A stretch of 64,000 nt of DNA from Marinobacter sp. SS13-12 (GTDB taxonomy: Bacteria; Pseudomonadota; Gammaproteobacteria; Pseudomonadales; Oleiphilaceae). Below the pieces are notes generated by a model. It was not told the DNA's origin. It worked only from the letters and a program-made list of their open reading frames with translations, and ran no database searches. Location of the stretch: assembly GCF_030227115.1 (NCBI RefSeq), contig NZ_JASSUA010000003.1, positions 62,001-126,000 of the forward strand. Reading direction: 5' to 3'. A program made the translations under genes and the position numbers. How positions within the stretch are numbered: position 1 is the stretch's first letter; each line of letters opens with the position of its first letter. Below are positions 40,074 to 46,896 of this stretch, piece by piece.

Positions 40074-40188
40074 ACATAACCAGTCGTTCAAGTTCGTTAC
40101 GGCCTACGGCCTACGGCCTCCATCGGACGCCCTTTCCATGGCGCCTTTGGCACCATTCCAAGGTTGCCGCTTAACATTGGCGTTATGC
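40074..40188 (+). other. attC: Integron attC site f
   Basis: Cores ACATAAC (40074) and GTTATGC (40182) flank a 115-bp imperfect palindrome that includes a triplet-like run CGGCCTACGGCCTACGGCC and the common CATCGGACGCCC element. Confidence 0.88.
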
Positions 40189-40203
40189 ACAAATGGAGAA
40201 ACT

Positions 40204-40704
40204 ATGAACATCAAGGATGATTGGAAGAAGGTAAAGTCAGTTTTAGAGCAAGGTCAGGCTTCTACTGTTTACTGCTCGATCGCAACCGTAAACCCCGACG
40301 GCACGCCCCACATCACGCCAGTTGGCACTGTTTTCCTTCGCGATGATCAGAGCGGGTACTTTTTTGATCACTACGCCGAGGCTTTGGGTAAAAACATCGA
40401 TCAGAACCCGAATGTTTGCATCATGGCAGTCAACGCCGGTCGATTCTTTTGGCTAAGGTCTCTGCTAAAAGGCCGTTTTGTTGCTCCGCCGGGCGTGAGA
40501 CTTTACGGCAAGGTCGGACGAATGTGTGAAGCCACGCCCGAAGAAATCGAGAAGATAGAAAAACGGGTTAAGCCATCTCAGTGGATGAAGGGGGCGAGGT
40601 TGCTCTGGAGTGATTTCACCCACGTTCGAGACATTGAATTTACCCATTACAAGCCAATCACCTACCCAGTGATGATGGATGGGATGTGGCCGGAACATGC
40701 ATAA
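40204..40704 (+). CDS. Pyridoxamine 5'-phosphate oxidase family protein
   Basis: A 166-residue cassette protein with the split-barrel flavin-binding fold of the PNPOx-like superfamily: VYCSIATVNPDGTPHITPVGT and GYFFDHYAEALGKNIDQNPNVCIMAV are the usual first strands and FMN/F420 or heme site region. Start ATG 40204 has GGAG six bases upstream; an open frame from 40054 passes through attC-f and is rejected. Substrate and cofactor are unknown. Ends inside attC-g. Confidence 0.85.
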   Translation: MNIKDDWKKVKSVLEQGQASTVYCSIATVNPDGTPHITPVGTVFLRDDQSGYFFDHYAEALGKNIDQNPNVCIMAVNAGRFFWLRSLLKGRFVAPPGVRLYGKVGRMCEATPEEIEKIEKRVKPSQWMKGARLLWSDFTHVRDIEFTHYKPITYPVMMDGMWPEHA

Positions 40705-40770
40705 CCAAGTGGTCAACGGGACGCCAACTACGCTGCGCTCCGTTGTCGCCCATTACCACCGGCGTTAAGC
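40699..40770 (+). other. attC: Integron attC site g
   Basis: Cores GCATAAC (40699) and GTTAAGC (40764); 72 bp, with GGACGCCAACTACGCTGCGC in the body. Confidence 0.88.
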
Positions 40771-40774
40771 TTTA

Positions 40775-40803
40775 TTGTTGCGTGGTGCGCAACATGCTAA
40801 TAT
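40775..40803 (+). promoter_or_regulatory. higBA cassette promoter and operator
   Basis: TTGTTG (40775-40780), 17 bp, TAATAT (40798-40803). A palindrome GTTGCG-TGGTG-CGCAAC (40777-40793) overlaps the -35 and spacer and suits HigA autorepression. The -10 ends six bases before the higB ATG, and no ribosome-binding site is visible, so the transcript is probably leaderless. Confidence 0.6.
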
Positions 40804-40809
40804 TCCTTC

Positions 40810-41088
40810 ATGATTAAATCATTCCGTCACAAAGGACTGAAGCGGTTTTACTCGACCGGCCACACGTCTGGCATACAACCCGACCATGCCAAGAAGCTGC
40901 GTATGCAGCTGGCTGCTCTGGATACGGCGACTTCAGTGGAAGACATGGATATCCCTGGTTTTCGGCTTCATCCATTGAAGGGCAAAGACAAAGGCCGGTG
41001 GTCGATTAGGGTTAACGGAAATTGGCGCATGACGTTCGAATTCCAGGACGGCAACGCCTACATTCTTGATTATGAGGATTATCACTAA
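40810..41088 (+). CDS. higB: Type II toxin HigB (RelE-like mRNA interferase)
   Basis: 92-residue ribosome-dependent mRNA nuclease toxin. It opens [17 protein letters not shown] and has the HigB pattern [24 protein letters not shown] followed by YILDYEDYH. Toxin-first order and a one-base overlap with higA (TAATG) are as in classic higBA operons. Confidence 0.93.
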   Translation: MIKSFRHKGLKRFYSTGHTSGIQPDHAKKLRMQLAALDTATSVEDMDIPGFRLHPLKGKDKGRWSIRVNGNWRMTFEFQDGNAYILDYEDYH

Positions 41089-41381
41089 TGACTATGCATA
41101 ATCCGCCACATCCTGGTGAATTCATTCGTGAGGTGTACCTGGAGCCTTTCGGTATCAGCTCTCGTCAGCTTGCTTCCAGTCTGGGCGTTTCACCCTCCAC
41201 TTTGTCTCGGTTGCTTAAAGGGGATAGTGGCATTAGCCCTGAAATGTCTCTGCGGCTGTCCAAGGTTCTCGGGCGTACTCCTGAGAGTTGGTTGGCGATG
41301 CAAGATATGTATGATCTATGGGTGGCTCGCGGCACAGTCAATCTGGATGGTATTCATCGCCTTGACTTCGAAGCAGCTTAA
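41088..41381 (+). CDS. higA: HigA antitoxin (XRE family)
   Basis: 97-residue antitoxin and repressor. [19 protein letters not shown] is the family opening, then a helix-turn-helix ([20 protein letters not shown]) that should bind the operator upstream of higB. The stop codon lies in attC-h. Confidence 0.93.
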   Translation: MTMHNPPHPGEFIREVYLEPFGISSRQLASSLGVSPSTLSRLLKGDSGISPEMSLRLSKVLGRTPESWLAMQDMYDLWVARGTVNLDGIHRLDFEAA

Positions 41382-41446
41382 CCAGTGGCTGTTGTCGGAC
41401 GCGCCTGCGCTGGCGCTCCGGCACGCCGCAAAGCCAGGCGTTACAC
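41376..41446 (+). other. attC: Integron attC site h
   Basis: Cores GCTTAAC (41376) and GTTACAC (41440); 71 bp with GCGCCTGCGCTGGCGC in the middle. Confidence 0.85.
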
Positions 41447-41461
41447 CTCACTGATCCGGCC

Positions 41462-41490
41462 TTGATGTCTGTACGGCAACGCCGTATATT
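41462..41490 (+). promoter_or_regulatory. RelE/XRE cassette promoter and operator
   Basis: TTGATG (41462-41467), 17 bp, TATATT (41485-41490). The palindrome TACGGC-AAC-GCCGTA (41472-41486) fills the spacer and overlaps the -10. The -10 ends six bases before the toxin ATG, the same spacing as in the higBA cassette; no ribosome-binding site is visible. Confidence 0.6.
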
Positions 41491-41496
41491 TTAGCA

Positions 41497-41808
41497 ATGC
41501 TATTCATCGAAACCTCAACATTCACCAAGCTATTGCCGAACTACCTCACGGATGAGGAATACCGTGGGCTTCAAACTTACCTTCTACAGAAGCCAGATGC
41601 CGGGGACCTGATTAAAGGTTCGGGTGGTGTTCGTAAAGTTCGGTGAGCACCAGCGGGCTCTGGAAAGAGCGGTGGCATCAGAGCAATTTATTACTGGAAG
41701 AAATCTGACCACGAAATATGGATGCTCACGCTGTACAGTAAATCAGAGCGCGCCAGTATTCCTGGCCACACGCTCAAGCAGATAGCGGAGGCAATCAAAA
41801 ATGGGTGA
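41497..41808 (+). pseudogene. RelE-like toxin with in-frame TGA
   Basis: The frame MLFIETSTFTKLLPNYLTDE continues to GSGGVRKVR, then TGA at 41644-41646, then APAGSGKSGGIRAIYYWKKS and on to the natural stop at 41806. No frame change is needed. The family has Trp at the interrupted position (VRKxRW), so a TGG-to-TGA change is the simplest cause. The part after the stop holds most of the catalytic residues, so the toxin should be dead. Its last eight bases overlap the antitoxin start. Confidence 0.85.
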
Positions 41809-42088
41809 CAGGAACCTTGGGGCAGAGATTCTTGACGGTATCAATGAAATCAAGCAATTCAAGAAGGGCAAATTGGCTCTACGAACGCATGAGCTTTCAG
41901 CGCCTTCACCGCCCAAAGTTATCAGACTGAAATTGCACATGTCGCAGTCCGCATTTGCCGGTCTTATGGGCGTGAGTGTGCGAACCCTTCAGGACTGGGA
42001 ACAGGGTCGTCGCGAGCCGCAGGGTCCTGCGGTTGCGCTTCTGCGCATTGCTGAGCAACACCCGGAAGTTTTTAGTCAACTTCACTGA
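41801..42088 (+). CDS. XRE-family antitoxin (NadS/HigA2-like)
   Basis: 95 residues with a C-terminal helix-turn-helix MSQSAFAGLMGVSVRTLQDW followed by EQGRREPQGPAVALLRIAEQHPEV, typical of antitoxins paired with RelE-like toxins of the preceding type. Intact although its toxin is interrupted. Its start overlaps the toxin frame by eight bases. Confidence 0.9.
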   Translation: MGDRNLGAEILDGINEIKQFKKGKLALRTHELSAPSPPKVIRLKLHMSQSAFAGLMGVSVRTLQDWEQGRREPQGPAVALLRIAEQHPEVFSQLH

Positions 42089-42098
42089 CCAAAGTGAG

Positions 42099-42176
42099 GT
42101 GTAACCAGGCCATGCACCGGATGCCAAAACCTTCGCTTCGCTGCGGCTTTGTCACCGGTGATGGCTGGCGTTAAAT
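42099..42176 (+). other. attC: Integron attC site i
   Basis: Left core GTGTAAC (42099), the exact complement of the attC-h right core, and right core GTTAAAT (42170); 78 bp with CACCGGATGCC in the body. Confidence 0.87.
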
Positions 42177-42430
42177 CAGTAGTGATACCGAAGCTGGGCG
42201 ATAAGCAAAGCGTCATCCGTGACCTTGTAAACCATTCGGTGTTCTTCGTTGATTCGCCGAGACCAGTAACCAGCGAGGCTGTGTTTAAGGGGCTCTGGTT
42301 TACCGACACCTTCAAACGGTTCTCGCGTGGTCTCTTTGATCAGCTTATTGATTCGGTTAAGGATCTTTTTGTCAGTTTTCTGCCAGTACAGATAGTCTTC
42401 CCAGGCGTTCTCGGAGAAGATGAGTTTCAT
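42176..42430 (-). CDS. yoeB: Toxin YoeB
   Basis: 84-residue ribosome-dependent mRNA nuclease. MKLIFSENAWEDYLYWQKTD, then PFEGVGKPEPLKHSLAGYWS and RRINEEHRMVYKV carry the YoeB catalytic region (Glu, Arg, His), ending LRYHY as in the family. The module is on the strand opposite to the other cassette genes, and its stop codon touches the attC-i right core. Confidence 0.95.
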   Translation of the reverse strand: MKLIFSENAWEDYLYWQKTDKKILNRINKLIKETTREPFEGVGKPEPLKHSLAGYWSRRINEEHRMVYKVTDDALLIAQLRYHY

Positions 42431-42678
42431 TCAAGAAGTTCCTTTTCTTGACCACCGCCGTGCTCCAGCTCGGCAACGGATTCCAGCAAACGACGGGCAT
42501 TCTTTGGTGCGCGAAGGAGGTATGCGGTCTCTTGCAATGCCTCATAGTCCTCAAGAGAGATCATAACCACGGATTGCGATTTGCTCCGGGTGATGATCAC
42601 AGGAGAATGGTCTTCACAGACCTGCTCCATGGTTTTTGCTAGATTGGTTCTAGCGGCTGTGTAGCTAATGGCATCCAT
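42427..42678 (-). CDS. yefM: Antitoxin YefM
   Basis: 83-residue Phd/YefM antitoxin: MDAISYTAARTNLAKTMEQV is the DNA-binding half, VIITRSKSQSVVMISLEDYEAL the dimer core, and the acidic tail LESVAELEHGGGQEKELLE the toxin-binding segment. Overlaps yoeB by four bases (ATGA). ATG 42678 is chosen because AGGA and the operator precede it; the upstream in-frame Met codons lie in the promoter. Confidence 0.93.
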   Translation of the reverse strand: MDAISYTAARTNLAKTMEQVCEDHSPVIITRSKSQSVVMISLEDYEALQETAYLLRAPKNARRLLESVAELEHGGGQEKELLE

Positions 42679-42686
42679 AAGGCTGT

Positions 42687-42741
42687 TCCTGTACAGGATA
42701 TTGATCATGTTCATAATACCGTACGCCAAATGATTTAACAA
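42687..42741 (-). promoter_or_regulatory. yefM-yoeB promoter and TGTACA operator
   Basis: On the minus strand: TTGTTA (42741-42736), 17 bp, TATTAT (42718-42713), then the perfect palindrome TCCTGTACAGGA (42698-42687), ending nine bases before the yefM ATG. A TGTACA core is the known recognition element of YefM. The -35 box coincides with the left core of attC-j. Confidence 0.65.
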
Positions 42742-42810
42742 TCGGCTGCACAGCGACCGAGTTTCCGCCACTTCGCGGCTCCAAACCGGCGCGTGAGCCG
42801 GGCGTTATGT
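42733..42810 (+). other. attC: Integron attC site j
   Basis: Cores ATTTAAC (42733) and GTTATGT (42804); 78 bp with GCGCGTGAGCC near the right end. Last recognisable attC of the array. Confidence 0.88.
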
Positions 42811-42873
42811 TTCTTGATCGCACCTGTTAACTGGTGCTATTGATGGCACCGAATCGTTGACTAGGTAATCACC

Positions 42874-43143
42874 ATGCACGTGAAATTTTCCGAGGATGTC
42901 ATTCCTCTATCAGACCTGAAGATTAGTCCCGGAAAGGTGGTTGGTCGAGCGCAGGATACGCATCGACCAATCCTGCTTACCAGTCGTGGCCGTGGCATAG
43001 CAGTTGTTCAGGGGCTAGAGGATTATGAGCGAGCTGCAGAGGAATTGCGGTTCGTAAAGGCGGTGGCGCAGGGGCTGATGGATGTTCGCGAGGGCAACAC
43101 CGTATCGCTGGAGGACGCCAAGAAAACGTTGGGCATCAAGTAA
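42874..43143 (+). CDS. Phd/YefM-family antitoxin
   Basis: 89 residues: VIPLSDLKISPGKVVGRAQD and PILLTSRGRGIAVVQGLEDY match Phd-type antitoxins that pair with ParE/RelE toxins. A partly palindromic GGTGC-N8-GCACC (42833-42850) upstream may be its operator. The stop directly abuts the next start. Confidence 0.88.
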   Translation: MHVKFSEDVIPLSDLKISPGKVVGRAQDTHRPILLTSRGRGIAVVQGLEDYERAAEELRFVKAVAQGLMDVREGNTVSLEDAKKTLGIK

Positions 43144-43350
43144 ATGGAATTACGCATCGCACAGTCCACTCTTTGTGAGATGCTTCAAATCCACCCTGAT
43201 TCTGGTCGAGTTGTACCTGAACTTAACCTCGATCATATTCGCGAATTGATCCACGCGCCATTTCGAGTCGTCTATCTCAGGCAGGCTAAAGAAGTCGTTC
43301 TCATACGGGACTGGCGGAGCGAGAGGGAGCTCGACAGACCACCCGATTGA
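43144..43350 (+). pseudogene. RelE/ParE toxin remnant with internal deletion
   Basis: 68 codons against about 95-100 for the family. The first strand (MELRIAQSTL) is present and the C-terminal half is well kept (HPDSGRVVPELNLDHIRELI then HAPFRVVYLRQAKEVVLIRDWRSER), but the two N-terminal helices between them are missing, with the frame preserved. It could be a non-toxic remnant that still binds the antitoxin. No attC follows it before the ycaO gene. Confidence 0.65.
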
Positions 43351-43442
43351 GTGACTGACCAAGACGAAGAGCCTTAAAAACTGGATAATGGCTGCCATTC
43401 AAGGCTGCGGCCCGCCAAATTCTCCAATCCGGATACTTCGTC

Positions 43443-45626
43443 ATGGAAATCAACGTCAATTTTCTCGACAACCTCAGACTTGAAGCCAAGTTTGATGATT
43501 TCACCGTCGTTACCGACCAGCCTATCCGCTACAAGGGCGATGGGTCGGCACCCAGCCCCTTTGATTATTTTCTGGCATCCTCGGCTCTGTGTGCGGCTTA
43601 CTTTGTTCGCGTCTACTGCCTGGCACGGGATATCCCCACCGAGAATATCCGCCTGTCCCAGAACAACATCGTGGACCCTGAAAACCGCTACAACCAGATC
43701 TTCAAGATTCAGGTAGAGCTGCCCGAAGACATTTCCGACAAGGACAGGCAGGGCATCCTTCGCTCCATTGACCGCTGTACGGTCAAGAAGGTGGTGCAAA
43801 CCGGCCCGACGTTCGAGATCGAACCCGTTGAAAACCTGGGGGCGGACGCCCAGGCCTTGTTGATGATCAAACCGGAGGAGGGGGCCAGCACCTTTATTGA
43901 GGGCAAGGATCTTCCCCTGGAGCAGACCATCGCCAACATGACCCGGATCCTTGAGAATCTGGGCATGAAAATCGAGATCGCGTCCTGGCGCAACATCGTG
44001 CCCCATGTGTGGTCACTGCACATCCGCGATGCTGCCTCGCCCATGTGTTTTACCAACGGCAAGGGCGCCACAAAAGAAAGCGCGCTGTGTTCGGCTCTGG
44101 GCGAGTTCATCGAGCGGCTGAACTGCAACTTCTTTTACAACGATCAGTTTTTCGGGGAAGACATCGCCAACAGCGAGTTCGTCCATTACCCGAACGAGGA
44201 ATGGTTCAAGCCCGGCCCTGACGATGAGTTGCCCGAAGGCATTCTCGACGACCATTGCCTGGCCATCTACAACCCGGACGGCGAGCTGTTCGGCTCCAAC
44301 CTGATCGACACCAACTCCGGCAAGACCGAGCGCGGGATTGTCTCGCTGCCTTTTGTGCGCCAGTCGGATGGCGAGGTGGTTTATTTCCCCTCGAACCTGA
44401 TCGAGAACCTGTACCTCAGTAACGGTATGAGCGCCGGTAATACGCTGCACGAAGCCCAGGTGCAGTGCCTGTCGGAGATCTTCGAGCGGGCGGTGAAGAA
44501 GCAGATTATCGAAGAAGAGATTGCGCTACCGGACGTACCCCGGGAGGTGCTGGAAAAATACCCGGATATTCTGGAGGGTGTGGAAGCGCTGGAAGCGCAG
44601 GGTTTCCCGACACTGGTCAAGGACGCGTCACTGGGCGGTCAGTTTCCGGTGATGTGCGTTACCCTGATGAACCCGCGAACCGGTGGCGTCTTCGCCTCCT
44701 TTGGCGCACACCCAAGCCTGGAAGTGGCGCTGGAGCGCAGTCTTACGGAACTGCTGCAGGGGCGCAGCTTTGAGGGGCTGAACGATGTGCCGCCACCCAC
44801 GTTCAACAGTCTTGCGGTGACCGAGCCCAACAATTTCGTGGAGCACTTTATTGATTCCACCGGTGTGGTCTCCTGGCGCTTCTTTAGCGCGAAGTCTGAT
44901 TATGATTTCTGCGAGTGGGACTTTTCCGGCACCAACGCAGAAGAGGCGGCCTGCCTGTTCAACATCCTCAGTGATTTGGGCAAAGAGGCATACGTCGCGG
45001 TCTATGAAGAACTGGGAGCGCCGGTATGTCGTATTCTCGTGCCAGGGTATTCCGAGGTGTACCCCGCCGACGACCTGATCTGGGATAACACCAACAAGGC
45101 GCTGGACTACCGGGAGGACATCCTGAATCTCCATTCCCTGAGCGATGATCAGCTGGCGGATCTGGTGGAGCGCCTGGAAGAGAGCCAGATGGATGACTAC
45201 ACCGACATCATCACCCTGATCGGCATCGAGTTTGACGAGAATACGGTCTGGGGTCAGCTCACCATTCTGGAGCTCAAGCTGCTGATCTACCTGGCCCTGC
45301 AACAGCATGAGGAAGCCCTCGAAAGGGTGGAAGCCTTCATGCAGTTCAACGACAACACCGTAGAACGCAACCTGTTCTACCGGGCGGTGAATGCAGTGCT
45401 GGAGATCACCATTGATGAGGAGCTGGAGCTCGATGACTATCTGGTCAACCTCCGGCGTATGTTTGGTGAGGAGACCATGGAAGCCGTGGTAGGCTCGGTG
45501 AATGGCAGCGTTCGCTTCTACGGTCTTACCCCGACCAATATGCAGCTGGAAGGACTGGAGAAACATCTGCGCCTGGTCGAAAGTTATAAAAAGCTGCATG
45601 CGGCCCGTGCAGCGAGGCAGAACTGA
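43443..45626 (+). CDS. ycaO: OsmC/YcaO domain protein
   Basis: A 727-residue fusion. Residues 1-140 are an OsmC-like domain (VVTDQPIRYKGDGSAPSPFD, YFLASSALCAAYFVRVYCLA), followed by a full YcaO domain (ATKESALCSALGEFIERLNC and DVPREVLEKYPDILEGVEAL), with a C-terminal Pro-poor tail. YcaO domains bind ATP and activate backbone amides; the E. coli relative affects ribosomal protein S12 beta-methylthiolation with RimO. No peptide-modification partner is nearby, so a housekeeping role is more likely than natural-product synthesis. First chromosomal gene after the integron. Confidence 0.88.
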   Translation: MEINVNFLDNLRLEAKFDDFTVVTDQPIRYKGDGSAPSPFDYFLASSALCAAYFVRVYCLARDIPTENIRLSQNNIVDPENRYNQIFKIQVELPEDISDKDRQGILRSIDRCTVKKVVQTGPTFEIEPVENLGADAQALLMIKPEEGASTFIEGKDLPLEQTIANMTRILENLGMKIEIASWRNIVPHVWSLHIRDAASPMCFTNGKGATKESALCSALGEFIERLNCNFFYNDQFFGEDIANSEFVHYPNEEWFKPGPDDELPEGILDDHCLAIYNPDGELFGSNLIDTNSGKTERGIVSLPFVRQSDGEVVYFPSNLIENLYLSNGMSAGNTLHEAQVQCLSEIFERAVKKQIIEEEIALPDVPREVLEKYPDILEGVEALEAQGFPTLVKDASLGGQFPVMCVTLMNPRTGGVFASFGAHPSLEVALERSLTELLQGRSFEGLNDVPPPTFNSLAVTEPNNFVEHFIDSTGVVSWRFFSAKSDYDFCEWDFSGTNAEEAACLFNILSDLGKEAYVAVYEELGAPVCRILVPGYSEVYPADDLIWDNTNKALDYREDILNLHSLSDDQLADLVERLEESQMDDYTDIITLIGIEFDENTVWGQLTILELKLLIYLALQQHEEALERVEAFMQFNDNTVERNLFYRAVNAVLEITIDEELELDDYLVNLRRMFGEETMEAVVGSVNGSVRFYGLTPTNMQLEGLEKHLRLVESYKKLHAARAARQN

Positions 45627-45645
45627 TTCTTCGGAGTAAGTCCTT

Positions 45646-45975
45646 ATGAAGAAAACCTTTTTAGTGTTGATGCTCATGGTCGCTGCCAGCGCTAACGCCT
45701 CGGCTCAGGAGGTCGATTATGACAAGCGCAATCTGCATATTTTCTGCGCAAGCCATCTGGCGCTCCTCAGTGACTCACTTACCGAAGAGGGTGATGTCTA
45801 CAAGGCGCTGGTATTCATGTCAGACACTCATGGCGATGAGGCGCGGAAAATGGGCGCGACCGAAACGCACTTTTCCGATGTGACCCGCTACCTGAAAACC
45901 GTCCGTAATAACAACAAAGGGAAGTGGGACAGGCTGACCTCCCGCAGCAGAGACGTCTGTTTGCCCGGTTCCTGA
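45646..45975 (+). CDS. Small secreted protein of unknown function
   Basis: 109 residues with a clear signal peptide (MKKTFLVLMLMVAASANASA, cut near residue 20). The mature part of about 89 residues is charged, with Cys at FCAS and at DVCLPGS near the end that could form a disulfide. I do not recognise the family. It follows ycaO by 19 bp and precedes yghU by 42 bp, so it is probably in the same transcript. Confidence 0.7.
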   Translation: MKKTFLVLMLMVAASANASAQEVDYDKRNLHIFCASHLALLSDSLTEEGDVYKALVFMSDTHGDEARKMGATETHFSDVTRYLKTVRNNNKGKWDRLTSRSRDVCLPGS

Positions 45976-46017
45976 ATGGTTTGAAACTCGCACACCCCTA
46001 AAGGTGAGGATGATTGT

Positions 46018-46896
46018 ATGACCGACGATACCTACACGCCGCCGAAAGTCTGGAAGTGGGACGCAGAGAGCGGTGGAGCCTTCTCCAAAATCAACCGGCC
46101 CATTGCCGGGCCTACCCACGACAAGGAACTGCCAGTGGGGAAGCACCCGTTCCAGGTGTATTCCCTGGCAACCCCCAATGGCGTGAAGGCCACCATTATG
46201 TTCGAGGAATTGCTGGAGAAGGGCATCAAGGAAGCGGAATACGATGCCTGGCCGATCCGCATTAAAGAGGGTGAGCAGTTTGGCAGTGGCTTTGTAAAAG
46301 CAAATCCTAATTCCAAGATTCCGGCCATGATGGACCACACCCATCAGCCAGCCGTGCGGGTATTCGAGTCCGGGTCTATCCTGCTTTATCTGGCGGAGAA
46401 GTTTGGTGAATTCCTGCCAACGGATATCGTTGCCCGGACGGAAACCATGAACTGGTTGTTCTGGCAGATGGGCAGCGCGCCTTTCCTCGGCGGCGGGTTT
46501 GGACACTTCTACGCCTATGCGCCGGAAAAATATGAGTACCCGATTAACCGCTACACCATGGAAGTGAAACGTCAGCTGGATGTGCTGGACCGTCAGCTGG
46601 CCGATAACCGCTACGTCGCAGGGGATGAATACACTATCGCCGATATGGCTATCTGGCCCTGGTACGGAGCGCTGGTCAAGAACAAGGTCTACGAAGCAGC
46701 GGAATTCCTTGAAGCACACACCTACACAAACGTTGTGCGTTGGGCCGATGAAGTCGGTGCACGCCCGGCCGTGAAACGCGGGCTGATGGTTAACCGCACC
46801 TGGGGTGACGAGAGCAAGCAGTTGCACGAACGGCACGATGCCAGTGACTTCGAGCTGCGTACCCAGGACAAGCTGGAGCCTTCCGGAGAGAAATAA
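46018..46896 (+). CDS. yghU: Glutathione-dependent disulfide-bond oxidoreductase (YghU type)
   Basis: 292-residue glutathione transferase of the YghU/Ure2-like group: an N-terminal extension with GGAFSKINRPIAGPTHDKEL, a thioredoxin-like domain (HPFQVYSLATPNGVKATIMF, then NPNSKIPAMMDH and FESGSILLYLAEKFGEFLP) and an all-helical C-terminal domain (QLADNRYVAGDEYTIADMAI). Expected to act on glutathione disulfides or peroxides in the cytoplasm. Overlaps the next gene by one base. Confidence 0.9.
   Translation: MTDDTYTPPKVWKWDAESGGAFSKINRPIAGPTHDKELPVGKHPFQVYSLATPNGVKATIMFEELLEKGIKEAEYDAWPIRIKEGEQFGSGFVKANPNSKIPAMMDHTHQPAVRVFESGSILLYLAEKFGEFLPTDIVARTETMNWLFWQMGSAPFLGGGFGHFYAYAPEKYEYPINRYTMEVKRQLDVLDRQLADNRYVAGDEYTIADMAIWPWYGALVKNKVYEAAEFLEAHTYTNVVRWADEVGARPAVKRGLMVNRTWGDESKQLHERHDASDFELRTQDKLEPSGEK

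Noticed and set aside
40054..40203. Extended start for the PNPOx-like cassette gene
   Set aside because: The added 50 codons are attC-f. The ATG at 40204 has a ribosome-binding site and the family N-terminus.
41644..41646. Selenocysteine or programmed readthrough at the RelE TGA
   Set aside because: No SECIS-like hairpin follows the codon, and the family has Trp here, so a nonsense mutation is the simpler explanation.
40074..42810. CRISPR array suggested by regularly spaced similar sequences
   Set aside because: The repeated elements are attC sites of variable length (71-115 bp) with GTTRRRY cores and genes between them; there are no short identical direct repeats with equal spacers.
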